From NCBI RefSeq assembly GCF_003010935.1, contig NZ_PGGN01000006.1:186001-250000 (forward strand): a stretch of 64,000 bases of DNA. The letters are read 5' to 3'. Both the position numbers and the translations under genes were made by a program. This DNA comes from Phyllobacterium endophyticum. GTDB lineage: Bacteria > Pseudomonadota > Alphaproteobacteria > Rhizobiales > Rhizobiaceae. This document shows positions 1 through 8,842 of this stretch, piece after piece (position 1 is the stretch's first letter; each line of letters begins with the position of its first letter). The notes under the pieces are model-generated. The model saw nothing but the letters and a program-made list of their open reading frames with translations, had not been told where the DNA came from and did no database searches.

Positions 1-1580
1 CTTTCGGCATCCAGTGAGGAGGTTGCCTCGTCCAGCAGGAGGATGGGCGCGTCGCGGAGGATGGCGCGTGCGATGGCGATGCGCTGGCGTTGTCCGCCGG
101 ACAGCGTGATGCCGCGCTCGCCGACTTGCGTGTCATAGCCGCGCTCCAGCGCCTGGATGAACTGATGCGCCAAAGCTGCCTTGGCCGCGGCTTCGACATC
201 TGCCTTTGTGGCGCCCGGCCGGCCAAAGGCAATATTGTCACGCACGGTCGCCGCAAAGATCGTCGTGTCCTGCGGAACAATGGCGATGCGTGATCGGAGG
301 TCGGCGGGATCAACCTTGCGCGCATCGACCCCATCGACGCTGACAACACCGGAAACTGGATCGTAGTAGCGCAGCAACAATGAGAACACCGTGCTCTTGC
401 CAGCGCCGGAAGGACCCACGATGGCGACGGTTTCGCCCGGCTCAATCCTGAAGTTAAGGCCTCTTAGCGCCGGAGCACCCGGCCGCGACGGATAGTTGAA
501 CTGTACGTCGTCGAAGTGAACGGAACCGAGGGGCGGCTGCGGCAGCAGCACAGGAGTGGCTGGCGCCGTGATCGCCGGCTTCTCCGCCAGGATTTCCATC
601 AACCGCTCGGCCGCACCCGACGCTTGCGACAGTTCTCCCCAAACCTCCGACAGCGCTCCCAAGGCTCCCGCAGCAAAAACAGCGTAGAGCAGGAACTGGC
701 CGAGAGTTCCCGGCGTCATCGCGCCGGAAAGCACATCCCGCGAGCCAAACCAAAGTACGGCGACGACGCTGGAAAAGATCATGAAGATGGCGAAAGCGGT
801 CAAGATGGCTCTTGCCTTCACCGATGAGCGTGCGGCCGCAAACGCATCTTCCACTGAGGCGCCAAAGCGGGTTGTTGCCAGGTTCTCGTTGGTGAATGCC
901 TGTAAAGTGCGCACGGACACAATGGATTCGCTGGCATAGGCAGTGGCGTTGGCCAGAGTATCCTGGGCGGCACGTGATCGGCGGCGCACGGATCGTCCGA
1001 AAGCGACCAGTGGAATGATGATGAGCGGAATTGCAGCGATGACCAGTCCTGAAAGTTTGGCGCTTGTGATGACCATCATCACGATTGCGCCGAGGGCCAG
1101 AATGAGATTGCGCAGGGCTACCGAAGCCGTCGCGCCGACCGCCGATTTGATCTGCGTCGTGTCTGCGGTGAGGCGCGAGACAATCTCGCCCGATTGCGTA
1201 CCGTCGAAGAAAGCAGGAGAGAGCCTTGTCAGATGATCGAAAACATCCCGGCGCAAATCCGAGACGATCCGCTCACCCAGCGTAATGACGAAATAGTATC
1301 GTCCGCCGGAAGCGAGAGCCAAAAGCGCCGCGAGCACCACCAGCATGCCAAAGTAGTTGTTGATGAAGGCACCGTTTGCGCCAGAAAAGCCGTGATCGAT
1401 CATGCGCCGGACAGCCAGAGGAAGCGTCAGGGTCGTCACTGCCGCGAGGACGAGCGAGAATAGCGCACCAGCTATCATGCCCCGATAGCGAGACATGTAG
1501 GGGTAAATGCGCCGCAGCGGTTTCAAGGAGCGACGCCTTCTTTCCGTCTCCTGAAGATGAGATGGTTCCCTGGTGGCCAT
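1..1580 (-). CDS. ABC exporter, fused permease/ATPase (3' end outside window)
   Basis: Read on the minus strand from an ATG at 1580; the reading frame stays open to base 1, so the C-terminal part of the ATPase domain is outside the window. About 526 residues are visible. The first 310 or so hold the six-helix exporter-type membrane domain; the ATPase follows with Walker A GPSGAGKST near residue 390, signature LSGGQRQR (near base 90) and Walker B ILLLDEATSSLD (near base 30). This is the MsbA/lipid or multidrug half-transporter architecture, working as an inner-membrane dimer. The substrate cannot be read from sequence. Transcribed divergently from rpmE, with about 200 bases between them. Confidence 0.9.
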   Translation of the reverse strand, partial: MATREPSHLQETERRRRSLKPLRRIYPYMSRYRGMIAGALFSLVLAAVTTLTLPLAVRRMIDHGFSGANGAFINNYFGMLVVLAALLALASGGRYYFVITLGERIVSDLRRDVFDHLTRLSPAFFDGTQSGEIVSRLTADTTQIKSAVGATASVALRNLILALGAIVMMVITSAKLSGLVIAAIPLIIIPLVAFGRSVRRRSRAAQDTLANATAYASESIVSVRTLQAFTNENLATTRFGASVEDAFAAARSSVKARAILTAFAIFMIFSSVVAVLWFGSRDVLSGAMTPGTLGQFLLYAVFAAGALGALSEVWGELSQASGAAERLMEILAEKPAITAPATPVLLPQPPLGSVHFDDVQFNYPSRPGAPALRGLNFRIEPGETVAIVGPSGAGKSTVFSLLLRYYDPVSGVVSVDGVDARKVDPADLRSRIAIVPQDTTIFAATVRDNIAFGRPGATKADVEAAAKAALAHQFIQALERGYDTQVGERGITLSGGQRQRIAIARAILRDAPILLLDEATSSLDAE

Positions 1581-1780
1581 GTCTCAGGTCTTCCTCATAT
1601 CGCAGTGCGACTTTGCGGCCAGACGGCCTTGTTATTGCTTAAAGGCTGATGTATAGGCTCGCCAACAGTTTTGGAAGCCCACGCCCCTGTGACGTTTGGC
1701 TTCATCTCTACCAATCGGCTCCGACCGGAACCCCACTTAGCAGTGGCGCTGGTTGTGCCCACCAGTTTAGGACAATACAG

Positions 1781-2002
1781 ATGCAAGCCAAGATTCATCC
1801 AGATTACCACACAATCAAGGTCGTCATGACCGATGGTACCGAATACCTGACCCGCTCCACATGGGGCAAGGAAGGCGATACGATGAACCTCGATATCGAC
1901 CCCTCCACGCATCCGGCATGGACCGGCGGTTCGCAGCATTTGACGGATCGTGGCGGCCGCGTGTCGAAGTTCAAGACCCGTTTCGCCAATCTCGGTATAT
2001 AA
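1781..2002 (+). CDS. rpmE: 50S ribosomal protein L31
   Basis: A 73-residue protein starting [10 protein letters not shown], the usual L31 opening, and ending in the conserved RVSKFKTRF stretch. It binds the large subunit and contributes to intersubunit bridges. There is no cysteine, so this is the zinc-free (C-) form common in alphaproteobacteria. The longer upstream-open frame from 1649 is rejected because the family begins at the ATG at 1781. It stands alone and is followed directly by a strong terminator. Confidence 0.97.
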   Translation: MQAKIHPDYHTIKVVMTDGTEYLTRSTWGKEGDTMNLDIDPSTHPAWTGGSQHLTDRGGRVSKFKTRFANLGI

Positions 2003-2026
2003 GATCCTCCGGGTAAACCGGATTTG

Positions 2027-2060
2027 AAACGGCTCCGATCTTCGGGGCCGTTTTCGTTTT
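2027..2060 (+). terminator. Rho-independent terminator of rpmE
   Basis: A 10-bp stem, AAACGGCTCC paired with GGGGCCGTTT with one T-G wobble, a 7-base loop and a following T-rich run. It lies 24 bases after the rpmE stop. Confidence 0.85.
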
Positions 2061-2072
2061 TCCTCTCCTCGT

Positions 2073-2101
2073 TTGACAAGCCGTTGTTTCGTCAATAGCT
2101 T
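2073..2101 (+). promoter_or_regulatory. Possible sigma-70 promoter of the amino-acid permease gene
   Basis: A perfect -35 TTGACA at 2073-2078, followed 17 bases later by a poor -10 (TAGCTT). It lies 43 bases before the permease start and just after the rpmE terminator, where a new promoter would be needed. The -10 is weak, so this is only a candidate. Confidence 0.35.
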
Positions 2102-2143
2102 TTCACATGCGTATCTGCATGCATAAGGGGGAGGGAAAACCCG

Positions 2144-3568
2144 ATGACCGACGTGACTTCAGGTATTAACACGGCACCGGGGGCAGTGATCGAGCCAAGT
2201 CTTCACCGGGTCATGGGTCCTTGGCTGCTGCTTCTCTTCATCGTTGGCGATATTCTTGGCACTGGCATTTATGCGCTGACGGGACAAGTCGCAAAGCAGG
2301 TGGGAGGCGTTGTATGGCTACCATTCCTCGTCGCCTTCATTGTCGCTGTCGTCACCGCCTTCAGCTATCTCGAGCTGGTAACGAAATATCCGAAAGCGGC
2401 AGGTGCGGCACTCTATACGCATAAGGCCTTCGGCATTCACTTCATTACGTTCATCGTCGCCTTCACCGTCATGTGTTCCGGCATCACCTCCGCATCGACT
2501 GCGTCACGTGCATTCGCCGCTAATCTTTCCGGTGCCTTTCAACTCAACCTTGAAACCGGGATCGGCATCTCGCTCGTTGCGCTTGCCTTCATGGCAGTCG
2601 TCGCAGTGGTGAACTTCCGCGGCGTTGGTGAAAGCGTCAAAGCCAATGTGGTTCTGACAATGGTCGAACTGACGGGCCTTCTGATTATCATTTTCATCGG
2701 ACTATGGGCCATTGCTGCGGGTCAGGGCGACGTCTCGCGCATCACGCAGTTTGCCTCCTCTCCCGATGGGAGCGTCTTCTGGTCAGTGATGGCTGCGACC
2801 ACCCTCGCCTTTTTCGCCATGGTGGGCTTCGAGGACTCGGTCAACATGGCCGAGGAATGCAAGAATCCGTCGGGTATTTTCCCAAAGGTGCTGCTGGCGG
2901 GTTTGTTCATTACCGGCGCTATCTATGTGCTGGTGTCGATCTCGGCGATAACGCTCGTTACGCCGGCTGATCTTGGTGAAGGCGAAACCCCGCTGCTCAA
3001 GGTTGTTCAGGCGGGAGCGCCGAACTTCCCTCTTTGGATATTCGGCTTCATTACCATGTTTGCAGTCGCCAACAGTGCTCTGATAAACATGCTGATGGCG
3101 AGCCGTCTCGTCTATGGCATGAGCCGCGAACACGTGCTGCCGCCGATCTTCGGCAAAGTTCACGCCGTTCGCCGTACGCCATATCTCGCGATCGCCTTTA
3201 CCACTCTTCTGGCGTTTGCACTGATCCTGTTCGTTGGTGAGGTCCCGGCGCTTGGAGGTACGACCGCGCTGTTGCTCCTGTTCGTCTTCACGATCGTCAA
3301 CATCGCAGTGCTTGTCCTGCGGCGCGAAACGGTTGATCATGACCATTTCCGCACACCAACTTTTCTGCCCGTCATTGGCGCTATCTGCTGTGCTTTCTTC
3401 GCGGGCCCCTGGACCGGACGCGATCCGGTGCAATATAGGATCGCCGGGATCCTCATAGGCATCGGCGTGGTACTGTGGGTTGTCACGATTCTGGTTAATC
3501 GCGCCGCCGGCGTGAAGGCGACCGACGCGGACATGGCGGCTCTTGGCGGGGACGGTCCGGTCAACTGA
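2144..3568 (+). CDS. APC superfamily amino-acid permease
   Basis: A 474-residue protein with about 12 hydrophobic segments along its length. The first helix carries the APC substrate-binding glycine pattern (GDILGTGIYALTG). The later SVNMAEECKNP segment, after the sixth helix, is the conserved loop of amino-acid/polyamine/organocation permeases. It should import an amino acid or related cation across the inner membrane by proton or ion coupling; the substrate is not evident. The start at 2144 follows a purine-rich GGGGGAGGG ribosome site. It is a single-gene unit between two terminators. Confidence 0.9.
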   Translation: MTDVTSGINTAPGAVIEPSLHRVMGPWLLLLFIVGDILGTGIYALTGQVAKQVGGVVWLPFLVAFIVAVVTAFSYLELVTKYPKAAGAALYTHKAFGIHFITFIVAFTVMCSGITSASTASRAFAANLSGAFQLNLETGIGISLVALAFMAVVAVVNFRGVGESVKANVVLTMVELTGLLIIIFIGLWAIAAGQGDVSRITQFASSPDGSVFWSVMAATTLAFFAMVGFEDSVNMAEECKNPSGIFPKVLLAGLFITGAIYVLVSISAITLVTPADLGEGETPLLKVVQAGAPNFPLWIFGFITMFAVANSALINMLMASRLVYGMSREHVLPPIFGKVHAVRRTPYLAIAFTTLLAFALILFVGEVPALGGTTALLLLFVFTIVNIAVLVLRRETVDHDHFRTPTFLPVIGAICCAFFAGPWTGRDPVQYRIAGILIGIGVVLWVVTILVNRAAGVKATDADMAALGGDGPVN

Positions 3569-3579
3569 ACGCAAATAAA

Positions 3580-3607
3580 AACCCGCCAGATCGTTAGCTG
3601 GCGGGTT
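3580..3607. terminator. Bidirectional terminator
   Basis: A perfect 10-bp stem, AACCCGCCAG and CTGGCGGGTT, with an 8-base loop. A-rich DNA precedes it and T-rich DNA follows. It sits between the convergent permease and yebC genes, so it can serve both. Confidence 0.85.
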
Positions 3608-3623
3608 ATTGTATCTCGTTGGA

Positions 3624-4373
3624 TCAGGCTGCGCTGAGCTTGGCCAGGACTTCGTCGCTTACTTCGAAGTTCGCATAGACATTCTGCACGTCATCATCGT
3701 CGTCGAGGGTCGAAATCAACCGAAGCACCGACTGAGCCTTCTCCTCGTCAACGGGAGCGGTAGTTGCTGGCTTCCAGATCGCCTTGATCGATTCTGCCTC
3801 GCCGAGGGCGGCCTCGAGCGCCTTCGAAACATCACCTATATCCTCGAAAGCGCATAGGATGAGGTGCCCCTCTTCGTCACTGGTTACATCGTCGGCGCCA
3901 GACTCGATGGCAGCTTCCATAACCTTGTCGGCGCTGCCTGCCTCGGGCTTGTAAGTGATTTCGCCGACGCGATTGAACATGAAGCCAACCGAACCAGTTT
4001 CGCCCAATGCACCACCCGCCTTGGTGAAGGCCGCGCGCACATTCGAGGCGGTGCGATTACGGTTGTCCGTCAGGGCTTCAACGATGACGGCAACGCCGCC
4101 TGGACCGTAGCCCTCGTAGCGGACTTCTTCGTAATTGTCGGCATCGCCACCGGACGCCTTCTTGATGGCTCGTTCGATATTATCCTTCGGCATCGATTGC
4201 GCCCTGGCGTTCTGGACAGCCAGGCGCAAGCGTGGATTCATCAACGGATCAGGCAGCCCTTGCTTGGCCGCGACCGTGATTTCACGCCCGAGTTTGGAAA
4301 ATATCTTTGACCGAACGGCATCCTGGCGCCCTTTGCGGTGCATGATGTTCTTGAATTGTGAATGGCCTGCCAT
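3624..4373 (-). CDS. YebC/PmpR-family regulatory or translation factor
   Basis: A 249-residue protein, the family's usual length. It opens [15 protein letters not shown] and carries the diagnostic [10 protein letters not shown] segment near residue 90. YebC proteins are cytoplasmic; some members act as DNA-binding regulators and others relieve ribosome stalling at proline-rich stretches. The acidic DDDDD segment near the C-terminus is also typical. In many bacteria yebC sits beside ruvC; that neighbour is absent here. It is the only gene between the terminator and a 150-base non-coding gap. Confidence 0.93.
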   Translation of the reverse strand: MAGHSQFKNIMHRKGRQDAVRSKIFSKLGREITVAAKQGLPDPLMNPRLRLAVQNARAQSMPKDNIERAIKKASGGDADNYEEVRYEGYGPGGVAVIVEALTDNRNRTASNVRAAFTKAGGALGETGSVGFMFNRVGEITYKPEAGSADKVMEAAIESGADDVTSDEEGHLILCAFEDIGDVSKALEAALGEAESIKAIWKPATTAPVDEEKAQSVLRLISTLDDDDDVQNVYANFEVSDEVLAKLSAA

Positions 4374-4524
4374 GGCACCCCTGCGTGCTTGTCTGTGGTT
4401 GTTGATGTTTCACTTCAGGGCCCTGCAATGAGGTTCGCGGGCTACACCGAGCGGAAACATGCTTCTGGAATGGCGCCCTTATAGGTAAAAACCGGCGCTT
4501 CGTCCAGCACCAGTCGCTCGCTGT

Positions 4525-4950
4525 TCATCCAAGCTTCAAACGCACATCTGCATAGCCGGCTTTCGACACCGCGGAGCAAAAATCGAACCACTCGCAATCC
4601 GCGCAGGCGCGCCGGCTCTCGCCTTTCGCAAAGGCGATGCGCAGCTTGTCGACCGCGGCGGCATCGAGATTGATCGTATCGCCGATCCGGAGCGGTCGGC
4701 CAAGCAAATGTCCGACGTCGGACATCGCTTGAATGTCACGATCGGCAACGCTGCCGTTGACGCAATGCGGTTCGGTGGTTGCAAGAAGGGGCTGGCAGAT
4801 ATCGTCCGGCCCTTCCCTTATCAAGATATTCTCGCCCGCCGCCAGTCTTGCAACAACCTTGTCGTAATTTTCAGTGAAGGCGGGGCTATAGCCCCTGCCA
4901 ACATAGGTCAGCATGCACAGAAGGTGGTGCGCGCGAAGTTCGACCGTCAA
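4525..4950 (-). CDS. DUF1284 protein, cysteine-rich, coupled to bioY
   Basis: A 141-residue protein matching the DUF1284 pattern: RAHHLLCMLTYVG at the N-terminus and a CADCEWFDFC cluster near the C-terminus. Six cysteines (12, 52, 63, 116, 119, 125) make an iron-sulfur or other metal site plausible, although none is shown for this protein here. Its start overlaps the bioY stop by four bases (ATGA), so the two are co-translated. Function is unknown; the coupling suggests a role tied to biotin or vitamin uptake. Confidence 0.85.
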   Translation of the reverse strand: MTVELRAHHLLCMLTYVGRGYSPAFTENYDKVVARLAAGENILIREGPDDICQPLLATTEPHCVNGSVADRDIQAMSDVGHLLGRPLRIGDTINLDAAAVDKLRIAFAKGESRRACADCEWFDFCSAVSKAGYADVRLKLG

Positions 4951-5522
4951 GACAGGCGGATACCTGAACGCCGCAACATTTCAATCGTTGCCGCTGCCAG
5001 CGCTGACTTGAGGACGCCGCCGATGATGAAAGGCGCGACACCGAAGACCCATGCCTTCTCGAACCCGATCATGTTCGCCAGCCATGCCCCGCCGAGCGCG
5101 AGGCAAAGTGCGTTGCCCATAAGCATGACACCGAAAGCCGTGAAAGGATTTCGCGTCAGCCCCCGTTCGGCCAAAAGGCCAACGAATGCCGCTACAACAG
5201 GAAAGGAAAGGAGATACCCCGCTGTCGGACCCGCAAAGGCGATCTGGCCCGGCGTGCCGTCAGCCAAAACAGGCAACCCGACGAAAGATTGGAGAAGCCA
5301 TGCGATGACCGTGATGCCCCCAAGCCGCCAGCCGTAAAGTGCCCCGACCATCGTTACCGCGAAGGTCTGCATGGTCACCGGTACCGGAATCATCGGCACC
5401 GAAATCCACGAACTGACCGCCAGCAATGCTGTGCCGATCAGAACGGCGATCGCCTTGTAGAGAAGCGAGCGGTTGGCAAGTTTGAGCGGAACGAAAGCCT
5501 CGGCAAAAATGGTCTGGGTCAT
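4947..5522 (-). CDS. bioY: BioY biotin transporter substrate-binding subunit
   Basis: A 191-residue membrane protein with about six hydrophobic segments. It has the BioY-type sequences GTALLAVSSWISVPMIPVP and GLPVLADGTPG followed by GPTAGYLLSFP. BioY captures biotin and works either alone or with an energy-coupling factor ATPase and permease (BioM, BioN); neither is encoded here. It is downstream of TerC on the same strand with a 44-base gap. No convincing BioR-type operator was found upstream. Confidence 0.9.
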   Translation of the reverse strand: MTQTIFAEAFVPLKLANRSLLYKAIAVLIGTALLAVSSWISVPMIPVPVTMQTFAVTMVGALYGWRLGGITVIAWLLQSFVGLPVLADGTPGQIAFAGPTAGYLLSFPVVAAFVGLLAERGLTRNPFTAFGVMLMGNALCLALGGAWLANMIGFEKAWVFGVAPFIIGGVLKSALAAATIEMLRRSGIRLS

Positions 5523-5566
5523 TGAGTGGGAATCCTCCAGTAGGCGTTGATGTACTTGTATCGTAA

Positions 5567-6310
5567 TCAGTGCTTCTTTTTTCTGCGGCGCGCCAGCATG
5601 TTGAGCGCCTCGACCAGAGCCGAAAAACCCATCGCCGCATAGATGTAGCCTTTAGGAACATGGTAGCCAAACCCATCGGCGATCAACGTCATACCAATCA
5701 TCAAAAGGAAGCCCAGCGCAAGCATGACTATAGTAGGGTTGTTTGCGATGAATCTTGACAGTGGCTCGGCGGCAAGCAGCATGACAGTCACGGCGGCAAG
5801 CACGGCGATCACCATGATGGCGATTTCGTCGGTCATGCCGACGGCGGTTATGATCGAATCCACCGAGAATACCAGATCGAGCACGAGGATCTGCGCGATT
5901 GCTGCACCCATCGTCAGCGTAACCGTTTTGCCGATGACGTCATCCTTGGCGTCCTCGTGGTCCACGGTGTGATGGATTTCCTTGGTGGCCTTCCATACCA
6001 GGAACAGGCCGCCCGCGATCAGGATGAGGTCGCGCCATGAAAACCCGTGTCCGAAGGCTTCGAAAATCGGTTCGGTGAGCTGGACGATGATCGAGATCGT
6101 GAACAATAGCACAAGACGAAGCACGAGGGCGGCACTGATGCCGAGCCGGCGGGCACGCGCCTGCTGTTCCTTCGGCAGTTTGTTGGTGAGGATCGATATG
6201 AAGATCAGGTTGTCAATGCCGAGCACGACTTCCATCACGACGAGCGTAACCAAAGCTATGAGACCGGATGGCGTGTAGATGAAATCGAAGTAGGAGAGTA
6301 GCGCTTCCAT
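5567..6310 (-). CDS. TerC-family integral membrane protein
   Basis: A 247-residue protein starting [10 protein letters not shown]; this ATG at 6310 has an AGGAA site upstream and is preferred to the longer frame from 6349. It carries the TerC hallmarks [13 protein letters not shown] in the first part and a second [15 protein letters not shown] near residue 140, each with a membrane-buried acidic residue. TerC proteins are inner-membrane, probably metal-ion (for example Mn) exporters or partners in metal loading of exported proteins. The C-terminal ARRRKKKH is cytoplasmic in character. Confidence 0.9.
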   Translation of the reverse strand: MEALLSYFDFIYTPSGLIALVTLVVMEVVLGIDNLIFISILTNKLPKEQQARARRLGISAALVLRLVLLFTISIIVQLTEPIFEAFGHGFSWRDLILIAGGLFLVWKATKEIHHTVDHEDAKDDVIGKTVTLTMGAAIAQILVLDLVFSVDSIITAVGMTDEIAIMVIAVLAAVTVMLLAAEPLSRFIANNPTIVMLALGFLLMIGMTLIADGFGYHVPKGYIYAAMGFSALVEALNMLARRRKKKH

Positions 6311-6391
6311 GGGGGTCGTTCCTGTGTTGCTGTGGCCCGGATGGTGCAAACCGATGACACGACTTAGGTGAGCGTTCGCGGTTCGGTCAAC

Positions 6392-7216
6392 TCATTTCCA
6401 GAATGATGGGATAGTTTCTTCAAGTCTCGGGCCAAGACGCAAGGGCGCGATCTTCTCGGCCAGACCGGTCCGGTCGGAAATCTCGACGCCGACCCCGCAG
6501 ATTGTCGCTTTGCCGCTGGCAGCCTCGAACCGGCCTTTCGGCACCTTCGAAAGAAACCTGTTAAGCGGCTCTTCCTTGTCCATGCCGAGCGAGGAATCAT
6601 AATCGCCGCACATGCCCGCATCGGACATATAGGCGGTTCCGCCATTCAGGATCTGCGCATCTGCCGTGGGCACATGCGTATGGGTGCCGACGACGAAACT
6701 GGCACGGCCGTCTACAAAGTGGCCGAAACACTGTTTCTCGCTGGTCGCCTCGGCGTGAAAATCGAAGACCACCGCGTCAGCCTGCTCGCCGAGCGGACAT
6801 GCGGCCAATATTTCCTCGGCGACCGTAAAGGGGTCATGTAGATCGGGATGCATGAAGACGCGCCCCATGATATTCGAAACAAGCACACGCGCGCCATTCC
6901 TGGCGAGAAAAACGCCAGAGCCTTTTCCCGCCGTCCCAAGCGGGAAATTCGCCGGCCGCAGAAACCGCTGTTCGCGTGCGGCGAAGACCAGTGCCTCGCG
7001 CTGATCCCAAACGTGGTTGCCGGTGGTGACGACATCGGCACCGGCATTGATCGTATCGTGGAATATCTCTTCGGTGATGCCAAAGCCGCCAGCGGCATTC
7101 TCGCCATTGACGATAGTGAAGTCGAGATTGAGGTCGGCTATCAATCCAGGCAATTGCTCATAAACGGCCGTCCGGCCCGAGCGGCCCACCATGTCACCAA
7201 GAAAAAGTAATCTCAC
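6392..7216 (-). CDS. YmdB-type metallophosphoesterase (TIGR00282)
   Basis: About 274 residues from a GTG at 7216, giving the family start (M)RLLFLGDMVGRSG; an ATG at 7258 would add 14 unconserved residues. Metal-binding motifs are visible in order: GDMVG, NGENAAGGFG, TTGNHVWDQ, FDFHAEATSEKQ and VVGTHTHVPTAD. The family hydrolyses 2',3'-cyclic nucleotides and, in Bacillus, affects biofilm choice. It is just downstream of the 5-FCL gene on the same strand, a common neighbour pair. Confidence 0.9.
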   Translation of the reverse strand: MRLLFLGDMVGRSGRTAVYEQLPGLIADLNLDFTIVNGENAAGGFGITEEIFHDTINAGADVVTTGNHVWDQREALVFAAREQRFLRPANFPLGTAGKGSGVFLARNGARVLVSNIMGRVFMHPDLHDPFTVAEEILAACPLGEQADAVVFDFHAEATSEKQCFGHFVDGRASFVVGTHTHVPTADAQILNGGTAYMSDAGMCGDYDSSLGMDKEEPLNRFLSKVPKGRFEAASGKATICGVGVEISDRTGLAEKIAPLRLGPRLEETIPSFWK

Positions 7217-7281
7217 GCGCACATCCTGAGTGAGAGCGCCCGTCCCTTCGGGGCTCATGATTGTCGACTGGCTTTATCGGT

Positions 7282-7869
7282 CTAGTCAAAGCTGCGCAAG
7301 CCGCTTTCCGTCAGGATCGCCTCCAGCGGAACATCGTGCGGTTCGTCCGGCACGACTTCTACCTCCTGGCAGTTGAATGCCACGCCTATCAATCGCGGAT
7401 TGACGCAAGCGTCCTTCAGCCGCGCGATTGCCCTGTCATAATAGCCCGCGCCATAACCGATCCGGTGACCGCGCTCATCGAAAGCAGCAAGTGGAACCAG
7501 CATCAACGACGGATCGAGAACTGCCGCGTCCTCGGGCGGTCCGATCGTACCGAATCCCGTCTCGACCAACGGCGCGCCGCGCACAAGTTCCCGAAAAAGG
7601 ATTGTTCGTTTGTCGATAATAACGGGAAGACACAGCCGTGCACCTTTTTCGCGCATATGGAAAAGCAAAGGCCGCAGATCCACTTCAGAACGGATCGGCC
7701 AAAAACCTGAAACGCTGGTTCCCGGAGCAAAAGTCAGGGAAGCCGTTCCGGTATCTGCAATACGAAGGGACGCGTCGATGCGATAGTCGACGGGTAACGC
7801 ATCGCGTCGGCCGAGAGCCTCGAGCCTCAATTTCTTCTTAAGTTGTTTGATGCTGGAGAGATGCTGCAC
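7282..7869 (-). CDS. 5-formyltetrahydrofolate cyclo-ligase
   Basis: Converts 5-formyl-THF to 5,10-methenyl-THF with ATP. The substrate and ATP loops are recognisable: PIRSEVDLRPLL, then PLAAFDERGHRIGYGAGYYDRAI near the C-terminus. The start was set at a GTG at 7869 (195 residues, the usual length); the longer frame to 7941 would run into the 6S RNA. The ribosome site is weak, so the start is uncertain by some residues. The 6S RNA-ygfA arrangement is conserved in many proteobacteria. Confidence 0.88.
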   Translation of the reverse strand: MQHLSSIKQLKKKLRLEALGRRDALPVDYRIDASLRIADTGTASLTFAPGTSVSGFWPIRSEVDLRPLLFHMREKGARLCLPVIIDKRTILFRELVRGAPLVETGFGTIGPPEDAAVLDPSLMLVPLAAFDERGHRIGYGAGYYDRAIARLKDACVNPRLIGVAFNCQEVEVVPDEPHDVPLEAILTESGLRSFD

Positions 7870-7928
7870 GCAGGTGACTTCATGAGGCGCCGGCAGCCAG
7901 GCCAGCTCGGGATGAGCACAAATTGAAA

Positions 7929-8088
7929 GTGGCGTCCACACAACCGATGGAGAAGTCGATCCCGGGAACCTACAAAGTAGGTGGGTGCCGTGTGAAGAAG
8001 CCCACGGGCCTCCTCAGGGACAGCTCCCTAAGGGATCATTAAGGCCCCGGGGAATATGTCTCTCCTGTCGAGAAGCGCAGAGCGCCAG
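7929..8088 (-). ncRNA. ssrS: 6S RNA
   Basis: About 160 bases upstream of and co-oriented with 5-FCL. The ends pair (TGGCG near 8087 with CGCCA near 7932). The interior has paired arms around a central bubble, including the GAGGAGGCCCGTGGGC and CCTACTTTGTAGG segments typical of alphaproteobacterial 6S RNA. 6S RNA binds sigma-70 RNA polymerase by mimicking an open promoter. A TATATT -10 box at 8098-8093 places the 5' end at about 8087. End points are estimated from pairing. Confidence 0.78.
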
Positions 8089-8092
8089 TGCA

Positions 8093-8098
8093 AATATA
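8093..8098 (-). promoter_or_regulatory. -10 box of 6S RNA gene
   Basis: TATATT on the minus strand, six or seven bases ahead of the inferred 6S RNA 5' end. No clear -35 element is seen. Confidence 0.4.
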
Positions 8099-8212
8099 GG
8101 ATGGTTGGTGGGATTGCACCAGTGGCGTTGTTGGCTAATTTCAGCCTCTTGCGCGCATTAAGTGTCAACCCTAATCTCGCGCGGCTCTAGGGAGACGAAG
8201 ACAGGAACGAAT

Positions 8213-8659
8213 ATGAGCGTTGAAATTCGCCCTTTGCAGAAATCCGATGAAGCCGAATGGCGCCGGCTTTGGGCGGGCTATCTCGCCTTCTATGAGACGA
8301 CCGTCGCGGAGGAAGTCTACCGGACGACCTTCGCGCGACTGATCTCAGGCGCCGGCAATGAGTACCGCGGATTCATTGCGTGCCTTGAGGCAAAGCCGGT
8401 AGGCTTGGCTCACTACCTGTTTCACCGGCACAATTGGAGCATCGAGGATGTCTGTTATCTGCAGGATCTTTATGCCGATCCGCAGGTGCGCGGCAAGGGT
8501 GTTGGCCGCGCACTCATCGAAGCCGTGCATGGCGAGGCGATCAAAGCCGGCGCACATTCTGTTTATTGGATGACGAATAAGGACAATACGACGGCACGGC
8601 AACTATATGACAGGATCGCCAAGGTCACGCCTTTCATCAAGTATGTGAAGGCGGTTTAA
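8213..8659 (+). CDS. GNAT-family N-acetyltransferase
   Basis: 148 residues from the ATG at 8213, which has an AGGA site eight bases upstream; the frame also runs to 8162 but without a site. The acetyl-CoA loop is clear: LYADPQVRGKGVGRALIEAV (Q/RxxGxG/A), and the C-terminal TARQLYDRIA motif follows. It transfers an acetyl group to an unknown amine substrate in the cytoplasm. It is a single gene, divergent from the 6S RNA/5-FCL unit. Confidence 0.9.
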   Translation: MSVEIRPLQKSDEAEWRRLWAGYLAFYETTVAEEVYRTTFARLISGAGNEYRGFIACLEAKPVGLAHYLFHRHNWSIEDVCYLQDLYADPQVRGKGVGRALIEAVHGEAIKAGAHSVYWMTNKDNTTARQLYDRIAKVTPFIKYVKAV

Positions 8660-8842
8660 CATCTGGAACTGCGAAGGATCTGAAACGGTCGAGGATAGGA
8701 GCTGAGACAGAACCTCTTCTGTCAAGCGATCCACACGTTAACTTTGCAACCGTTTCCCGGCCCTCACAATATTGGCGTTCCGTCCCGCTACTGTGCCGCT
8801 TTGAACATCAATCGACACGAGCTTCTCGCTGGCAGCCATTGC

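Noticed and set aside
2783-3574. 263-residue minus-strand frame
   Set aside because: Antisense to the APC permease; Arg/Gln/Asp-rich composition typical of shadows in GC-rich DNA.
5523-5570. BioR operator ahead of bioY
   Set aside because: No TTATAGATAA-like palindrome could be found in the gap.
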